A stretch of 56,410 bases of DNA from contig JAZOVD010000035.1 in NCBI GenBank assembly GCA_045658525.1, positions 1 through 56,410 of the forward strand, written 5' to 3'. The notes beneath the pieces were generated by a model. The model ran no database searches and was not told the DNA's origin. It saw only the letters and a list, made by a program, of their open reading frames with translations. Position 1 is the stretch's first letter. Each line of letters starts with the position of its first letter. Of this stretch, positions 51,718 to 56,410 are shown one piece after another. The DNA is from SIG673 sp045658525. GTDB taxonomy: Bacteria > Bacillota > Clostridia > Oscillospirales > CAG-272. The position numbers and the translations under genes are program-made.

Positions 51718-51877
51718 ACGCCAAAGGCGTGTATATCATCAAAGCGGAACGCTTTGCATATCATCAAGCCGCAGACAAGATACACGCTGACGCGTGTTGA
51801 GATACAAAGGCGGCGCGCCGCCTTTGTGATATACGTCGCACTTCGTGCGTCGATGATATGCCAAGCCTGCGGCTTGG
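51718..51877. repeat. Array of short palindromes separated by GATATAC/ATATCATC linkers
   Basis: Distinct perfect hairpins follow one another: 51718-51730, 51741-51755, 51782-51797, 51805-51826 (22-nt palindrome with GGCGCGCC), 51837-51849 and 51861-51877, plus a broken one near 51768. The linkers are variants of TATATCATC/GATATAC. The stem sequences differ while the linkers recur. No coding potential. Confidence 0.85.
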
Positions 51878-51883
51878 ATAAAA

Positions 51884-51914
51884 AAATTCCGAAAGCAAAT
51901 GCTTTCGCAATTTT
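51884..51914 (-). terminator. Terminator of tRNA-Cys
   Basis: On the - strand a stem of GCGAAAGC/GCTTTCGG type with AATT extension and loop ATTT is followed by a run of Ts, just after the tRNA CCA end. Confidence 0.85.
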
Positions 51915-51915
51915 T

Positions 51916-51990
<75 letters not shown>

Positions 51991-52022
51991 GTATCGACGT
52001 AACGATTACTCATTACCTTAAT

Positions 52023-52051
52023 AGTATAGCAAAGAGTAATCGTTTTGTCAA
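52023..52051 (-). promoter_or_regulatory. Promoter of tRNA-Cys
   Basis: On the - strand TTGACA (52046-52051), 17-base spacer, TATACT (52023-52028), 33 bases before the tRNA. Confidence 0.88.
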
Positions 52052-52087
52052 TAGTTTTTTTAGTTTTTCTAAAATATTTTTTCTGAT

Positions 52088-52906
52088 TTACTTCAAAAGC
52101 CCATTATACCTGAGCCAATTTACGAAACGCGGAAGCCAATCACGGTTATGAAGCGAGGACGGCTTATCATCTGTCGCTAAACCGACTCCGTGTCCGCCGT
52201 CAGGATAAACGTGCATCTCGACCGAAGCTCCAAGCTCGCGAATACGGCAAGCGTACAAAAGTGAGTTTTCTACTCCGACAGCCTTGTCGTCAAAATTGTG
52301 GAAAAGGAACGTCGGCGGGACATTTCCCGTTTGGCTCTGCTCAAAGCTCATCGCAGGCGCAAGATACGCGTATTTTTCGCCAAGAAGCGAATCGACCGAG
52401 CCTTTGTGCGTATAACCCTTGGACTTATCAAATGAGATAACGGGATAACAAAGCGCCTGATAGTTCGGAACGTAGTCCTCTGAATCTATCTCGTCAACGC
52501 CTTCCCCGTCAAGAGGCTCGTGATAACCAACGAGCGTAGCACAGAGATGTCCGCCCGCGGAATAACCGAGCGTTATTATTTTTGACGGGTCTATACTGAA
52601 CTTTTCCGCGCGATGTCTAAGAAGTCTCATAGCGCGTCTGCCGTCAAGCAGAACGTACGGATAACAGCCCTCGGAGCTTACTCTGTAAATAAGCACGAAC
52701 ACAGGTATTCCGCGCTCACAGAGATACTCAGCTACTCTCTCGCCCTCTTGCTTAGGATTTGCGGGGCAAGCGGCGTAACCGCTTCCCGGAACGAGAAGAA
52801 CAGCTGCATCGGTGCAACGTTCTTTCGGCTCATAGTACATTATGTACGGGTCATAGCTTCCTCCCGCAGGAAGGTTACTCTCCCATAATTCGTAACGTGT
52901 CGGCAT
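52088..52906 (-). CDS. Alpha/beta hydrolase, BD-FAE/acetyl-xylan-esterase-like
   Basis: 272 residues. 'LLVPGSGYAACP' is the oxyanion-hole region, 'ITLGYSAGGHLCATLVG' the nucleophile elbow (G-x-S-x-G with Ser), 'FHNFDDKAV' the acid, and 'YPDGGHGVGL' the catalytic His. No signal peptide, so it acts inside the cell. The set fits the BD-FAE/esterase_lipase family that removes acetyl or feruloyl groups from imported plant oligosaccharides. RBS GGGAGGG precedes ATG 52906. It lies between two tRNA units. Confidence 0.9.
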   Translation of the reverse strand: MPTRYELWESNLPAGGSYDPYIMYYEPKERCTDAAVLLVPGSGYAACPANPKQEGERVAEYLCERGIPVFVLIYRVSSEGCYPYVLLDGRRAMRLLRHRAEKFSIDPSKIITLGYSAGGHLCATLVGYHEPLDGEGVDEIDSEDYVPNYQALCYPVISFDKSKGYTHKGSVDSLLGEKYAYLAPAMSFEQSQTGNVPPTFLFHNFDDKAVGVENSLLYACRIRELGASVEMHVYPDGGHGVGLATDDKPSSLHNRDWLPRFVNWLRYNGLLK

Positions 52907-52940
52907 AATTATTCCCTCCCGAGTTTATTTAGCAAAAAAA

Positions 52941-52960
52941 GCACTCGCTATTGCAAGTGC
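52941..52960 (-). terminator. Terminator of the tRNA operon
   Basis: On the - strand an 8-bp stem (52953-52960 with 52941-52948, one G-U), loop AATA, then seven Ts. Confidence 0.9.
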
Positions 52961-52967
52961 TTTTATT

Positions 52968-53043
52968 TGGAGCGGATTACGGGGCTCGAACCCGCCACCT
53001 CGACCTTGGCAAGGTCGCGCTCTACCAAATGAGCTAAATCCGC
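52968..53043 (-). tRNA. tRNA-Gly (GCC)
   Basis: 76 bases including CCA. The anticodon loop reads TTGCCAA, so anticodon GCC; the acceptor GCGGATT pairs with AATCCGC. Confidence 0.96.
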
Positions 53044-53046
53044 GTA

Positions 53047-53122
53047 TGGTGCCTCCGATCGGAATCGAACCAATGACACGGGGATTTTCAGTCCCCTGCT
53101 CTACCAACTGAGCTACAGAGGC
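53047..53122 (-). tRNA. tRNA-Phe (GAA)
   Basis: 76 bases including CCA. The anticodon loop reads CTGAAAA, so anticodon GAA, and the T arm is GGTTCGATTCC. Confidence 0.96.
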
Positions 53123-53138
53123 TCGCAGTATAAAAAAG

Positions 53139-53215
53139 TGGCGACCCGAAGGGGACTCGAACCCCTGACCTCTAGCGTGACAGGCTAGCGTTCTAACCAA
53201 CTGAACTACCGGGCC
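53139..53215 (-). tRNA. tRNA-Asp (GTC)
   Basis: 77 bases including CCA. The anticodon loop reads CTGTCAC, so anticodon GTC; the discriminator is G, as usual for Asp. Confidence 0.96.
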
Positions 53216-53218
53216 GTA

Positions 53219-53294
53219 TGGTGGGAACAACAGGGCTCGAACCTGTGACCCCATGCTTGTAAGGCATGTGCTCTCCCAGCTGAGCTATGCTCCC
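53219..53294 (-). tRNA. tRNA-Val (TAC)
   Basis: 76 bases including CCA. The anticodon loop reads CTTACAA, so anticodon TAC. First gene of the Val-Asp-Phe-Gly operon. Confidence 0.96.
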
Positions 53295-53325
53295 ATACTG
53301 GTCGCATCGTTCTGCGACGTTGACT

Positions 53326-53354
53326 ATTATATCACAAACTTTTTCACTTGTCAA
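53326..53354 (-). promoter_or_regulatory. Promoter of tRNA operon
   Basis: On the - strand TTGACA (53349-53354), 17-base spacer ending TGA, TATAAT (53326-53331); both consensus. Confidence 0.93.
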
Positions 53355-53410
53355 TACCTTTTTAAAATTTTCTTGAAAAAAATTTATATTCATATTTTTG
53401 ACCTTTCCGC

Positions 53411-53439
53411 TTGACAAAACGAGCGCGTTATACTATAAT
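53411..53439 (+). promoter_or_regulatory. Promoter of proS
   Basis: TTGACA (53411-53416), 17-base spacer, TATAAT (53434-53439), 42 bases before ATG 53482. Confidence 0.93.
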
Positions 53440-53481
53440 AATTTAATGGTAACAAAACATCGAAAAGGAACGGTTTTAAAA

Positions 53482-54921
53482 ATGGCACAGGATAAGAAAA
53501 TGGTTACGCAGATAACCTCTATGGACGAAAATTTCGCTCAGTGGTACACAGACATCTGCAAAAAAGCCGATTTGATAGATTATAGCTCCGTCAAGGGTTG
53601 TATGATAATACGTCCCTACGGCTATGCCATCTGGGAAAATATACAGAAGATTCTTGACACACGCTTCAAGGAGCTCGGTCACGAGAACGTTTATATGCCT
53701 ATGTTCATTCCCGAGTCGCTTCTCCAAAAGGAGAAGGACCACGTCGAGGGATTCGCTCCCGAGGTCGCTTGGGTAACTCACGGCGGAAGCGAGCGTCTCA
53801 CCGAAAGACTTTGCGTCCGTCCTACCTCCGAAACGCTTTTCTGCGAGCATTTCGCTAACATAATCCGCTCTTACAGAGACCTGCCCAAGCTCTATAACCA
53901 GTGGTGCAGTGTCGTTCGTTGGGAAAAGACCACCCGTCCTTTCCTTCGTTCGCGTGAGTTCCTCTGGCAGGAGGGTCACACTATGCACGCTACCGCCGAG
54001 GAGGCCGAGGCAGAGACTATCCAGCAGCTTAACGTTTACGCGGATTTCTTCGAAAAGGACCTCGGTATCCCCGTTATAAAAGGAAGAAAGACCGAGAGCG
54101 ATAAGTTTGCGGGCGCGGAGGCTACCTACGCGATAGAGGCTCTTATGCACGACGGAAAGGCTCTCCAAGCGGGAACGTCTCACTACTTCGGAGACGGCTT
54201 CGCAAGAGCGTTCGATATAACCTACACCGATAAGGAAAATAAGATAGCGTATCCCCATCAGACCTCTTGGGGAGTTACTACGCGTATAATCGGAGCTATA
54301 ATAATGTCTCACGGAGACGATAACGGTCTCGTTCTCCCCCCTGCGGTCGCTCCCATTCAGCTCGTCATACTGCCCGTCGCCCAGCATAAGCCCGGCGTTC
54401 TTGAAAAGGCAAACGAGCTTAAAGAAAGACTTTCCAAGGTATGCAGAGTAAAGCTCGACGACAGCGATAACTCCGCAGGTTGGAAGTTCGCCGAGTATGA
54501 GATGAAGGGTGTTCCGGTACGTCTTGAAATAGGCCCTCGTGACATAGAAAACGGCGAATGCGTGCTCGTTGCGCGCCATAACCGTGAAAAGACAGTCGTT
54601 TCGCTCGACAAGCTCGAGGAAGCGGTGCTCGCAAAGCTCGCAGAGGTACGCGACGGCATTTACGCCAAGGCTCTCGCAAACAGGGAAAACAAGACATATT
54701 CCTGCACGACTATGGACGAGATAAAGCAGTCTATTGCCGAAAAGGGCGACGGCTTCGTTCAGGCTATGTGGTGCGGCGACGAGGAATGCGAGGATAAGGT
54801 CAAGGCTGAAACAGGCGTTGGCTCTCGCTGTATCCCGTTTGTAAGCGATAACATCTCCGACAAGTGCGTATGCTGTGGCAAGCCCGCAAAGCATAACGTT
54901 CTTTGGGCGATAGCGTATTAA
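53482..54921 (+). CDS. proS: Prolyl-tRNA synthetase, archaeal/eukaryote-like short type
   Basis: 479 residues from ATG 53482 (AAAAGGAAC upstream; a longer frame would include the promoter). Class II motifs are seen: 'YMPMFIPESLLQKEKDHVEGFAPE' (motif 1 region), 'VRWEKTTRPFLRSREFLWQEGHTMHAT' (motif 2), and the anticodon-binding domain from ~285 ('QLVILPVAQHKPGVLEKA'). The C-terminal zinc-like domain has 'MWCGDEECEDK' and 'KCVCCGKPAKH'. The absence of the bacterial editing insertion and the extra C-terminus identify the archaeal-type ProS found in Clostridia. Charges tRNA-Pro with proline. Confidence 0.97.
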   Translation: MAQDKKMVTQITSMDENFAQWYTDICKKADLIDYSSVKGCMIIRPYGYAIWENIQKILDTRFKELGHENVYMPMFIPESLLQKEKDHVEGFAPEVAWVTHGGSERLTERLCVRPTSETLFCEHFANIIRSYRDLPKLYNQWCSVVRWEKTTRPFLRSREFLWQEGHTMHATAEEAEAETIQQLNVYADFFEKDLGIPVIKGRKTESDKFAGAEATYAIEALMHDGKALQAGTSHYFGDGFARAFDITYTDKENKIAYPHQTSWGVTTRIIGAIIMSHGDDNGLVLPPAVAPIQLVILPVAQHKPGVLEKANELKERLSKVCRVKLDDSDNSAGWKFAEYEMKGVPVRLEIGPRDIENGECVLVARHNREKTVVSLDKLEEAVLAKLAEVRDGIYAKALANRENKTYSCTTMDEIKQSIAEKGDGFVQAMWCGDEECEDKVKAETGVGSRCIPFVSDNISDKCVCCGKPAKHNVLWAIAY

Positions 54922-55180
54922 ATTGCAGATACAAGGGGTGGATACAAAATCCGCCCTTTGTGTATATTGGATTTGTTTATGTCATTCTGCCCCCACTTTG
55001 TCATTCTGAACGCAGTGAAGAATCCAAAATGATCGTCCTCGGTCAAACCGGTTAAAAAACTTATGCTTCGCTCTCCTCAAAATGACAGATATATTTTCAA
55101 AAATTGCCAATATATAAATTTTACACAAAAACAAGTCGTTTTTTTCTCCTATTTTTTAAGCGAAAAATGTGTAAAAAGTG
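54922..55180. other. Intergenic region with weak terminator and MITE-like repeat
   Basis: A wobble-rich 12-position stem at 54931-54942/54950-54961 could terminate proS. From about 54979 to 55087 lies a GTCATTCTG...AAAATGACA element with imperfect inverted ends and an internal 'GTGAAGAATCC' that occurs in many bacterial intergenic repeats. I see no gene in this gap. Confidence 0.55.
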
Positions 55181-55209
55181 TTGAATTATGTTTAAAGATT
55201 TGTTATAAT
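55181..55209 (+). promoter_or_regulatory. Promoter of PRPP synthetase-like gene
   Basis: TTGAAT (55181-55186), 17-base spacer, TATAAT (55204-55209), 90 bases before the start, leaving a long leader. Confidence 0.8.
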
Positions 55210-55298
55210 ATTTATATAAGTAAAAACGCACCGAAAACACCGAGTGCTTTATAAAAAAGTTGCATTGATTCGGAACAAGAAAAGGACGGGCAAAAAGA

Positions 55299-56410
55299 TG
55301 GATCTTGATGTTGTAAAGGGCAAGCTCAGCGTAATAGGAACGGCAGGCTGCGACGAATTTCTTGAAGAAGTGGATTCCTGGCTCAAAAAATGGCACGGCA
55401 CAGACGAAACGTCTTTGATCAAGCCGCAGTATATTCGTTTCGGAACGGGCGAAGCAAAGACCGTTATAAACGATACGATGCGTAACCACGACATTTTTAT
55501 TTACGCCGATATGTTCAACCACGGCGTGACCTTCAAAATGTACGGCAAGGAATACCCCATGAGCCCTGACGATCATTTTCAGGATCTGAAAAGAGTTATC
55601 TGCGCCATCGCGGGTAAGGGACGCAGAATAAACGTCATAATGCCTATGATATACGAGGGACGTCAGGATAAGCGTACTATGCGTGAATCTCTCGATGCCG
55701 CGCTCTCTCTCCGCGAGCTTGCGGATATGGGAGTTGTAAACCTCATTTCCTTTGATATACATAACATAGGTATTCAGAACGCTATACCTATGTGCAGCTT
55801 CGATAACGTTCACCCCACCTATCAGATGATAAAGGCTCTCCTCAAAAAGGTTCCGGATATAGCTATAAACCGCGACAGCCTTATGATGATCTCCCCTGAC
55901 GAAGGCGGAATGAACCGTTGTATGTACTATTCATCTGTTCTCAAAATAGAACTTGGTACGTTCTACAAGCGCCGCGATTACAGCGTCGTAAAGGACGGTA
56001 AGAACCCCATCAAGGCTCACCAGTATCTCGGAAGAAGCGTTCGTGATAAGGACGTTATCGTTGTAGACGACATCATCTCCTCCGGAGAGTCTGTTCTGGA
56101 CGTTGCAAGACAGCTTAAGTCCAGAGGTGCAAGACGTGTATTCGTATTCGCTTCCTTCGGTCTGTTCTGCAACGGACTCAAGAAGTTCGACCGCGCATAT
56201 AAGAACGGCTTGATCGACCAGATCTTCACCACCAACCTTATCTATAGAACTCCCGAGCTGCGTGAGAGACCCTGGTACACCGAGGTCAATATGTGCAAGT
56301 ACGTTGCTCTCATGATCGCTACCCTGCACGTAGACAACAGCATCAGCAGCCTGCTCAACCCCGTTGACCGCATCCATAACCTCATCGAGAACAAGCTTGA
56401 TGAAAACGGA
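55299..56410 (+). CDS. prs: Ribose-phosphate pyrophosphokinase (PRPP synthetase), 3' end outside window
   Basis: The first 370 residues are visible, with no stop. The start is ATG 55299, with AAAAGGA upstream. 'GGMNRCMYYSSVL' and 'RDKDVIVVDDIISSGESVLDVARQLKSRG' are the PRPP-binding loop and flanking strands of the family. It makes PRPP from ribose-5-phosphate and ATP for nucleotide and amino-acid synthesis. It is already longer than the usual ~315 residues, with an N-terminal extension (~50 residues) and an extra insert, as in the longer clostridial Prs group. Some members of that group may be regulatory; activity is inferred. Confidence 0.88.

Noticed and set aside
51718..51877. CRISPR array
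   Set aside because: Stems are palindromic and all different, with no constant direct repeat and unique spacer pattern and no cas genes.
53476..54894. 472-residue - strand ORF opposite proS
   Set aside because: Shadow of proS; no family, no RBS or promoter.

Overview
The window reads as a chromosomal piece of an uncultured, low-to-mid GC, Gram-positive gut-type clostridium. I infer this from the SCIFF/ranthipeptide pair, the SipW-type signal peptidase with camelysin/TasA-like substrates, AGGAGG ribosome binding sites, many sigma-A promoters with exact 17-nt spacers (often TGA-TATAAT extended -10s) and a zinc-type prolyl-tRNA synthetase. I see no transposase, integrase, phage gene or CRISPR array.

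Layout. 1-5510 (+): the tail of one large secreted protein and a complete SASA-esterase-like secreted protein, each followed by a ~50-residue acidic peptide with a shared motif. 5574-13558 (-): a six-gene surface-fibre operon (sipW, three TasA/camelysin-like proteins, a 1532-residue InlB/MucBP/Cna-B adhesin, one more TasA-like protein). 13729-21008: a GH63/MGH1-like glycosidase, a 1.57-kDa-residue-scale LamG/metallophosphoesterase surface protein whose signal peptide is frameshifted by a 7-bp tandem repeat, and an SDR. 21204-24138 (+): scfA, scfB and a translationally coupled PLP decarboxylase-like gene.

24168-40721 (-) is the most unusual region: ten colinear genes under one promoter. They encode a GrpE-like protein, an Hsp70 without a lid, an Hsp70-vWA fusion, a J-like/zinc-ribbon/Fn3 protein without HPD, two TRAFAC-type P-loop GTPases with zinc ribbons, a GAP1-like protein, a transglutaminase-fold protein and two multi-pass membrane proteins. 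I interpret this as a double-GTPase (GAP1-type) predicted conflict/surveillance system that has its own complete set of chaperone-cycle parts.

40945-48761: an acyl carrier protein, a Rieske-tailed FAD oxidoreductase, an inositol-monophosphatase-family enzyme, an AAC(3)-fold acetyltransferase, a tandem pair of SGNH hydrolases with a gene-conversion patch, and a phosphodiesterase plus glycosidase-like operon. 49068-51578: a lipoprotein divergent from an XRE regulator with TGTAACA operators, two HAD phosphatases and an orphan small protein. 51718-56410: an array of seven hairpins, tRNA-Cys, an alpha/beta hydrolase, a tRNA Val-Asp-Phe-Gly operon, proS and a PRPP synthetase-like gene that runs off the end.
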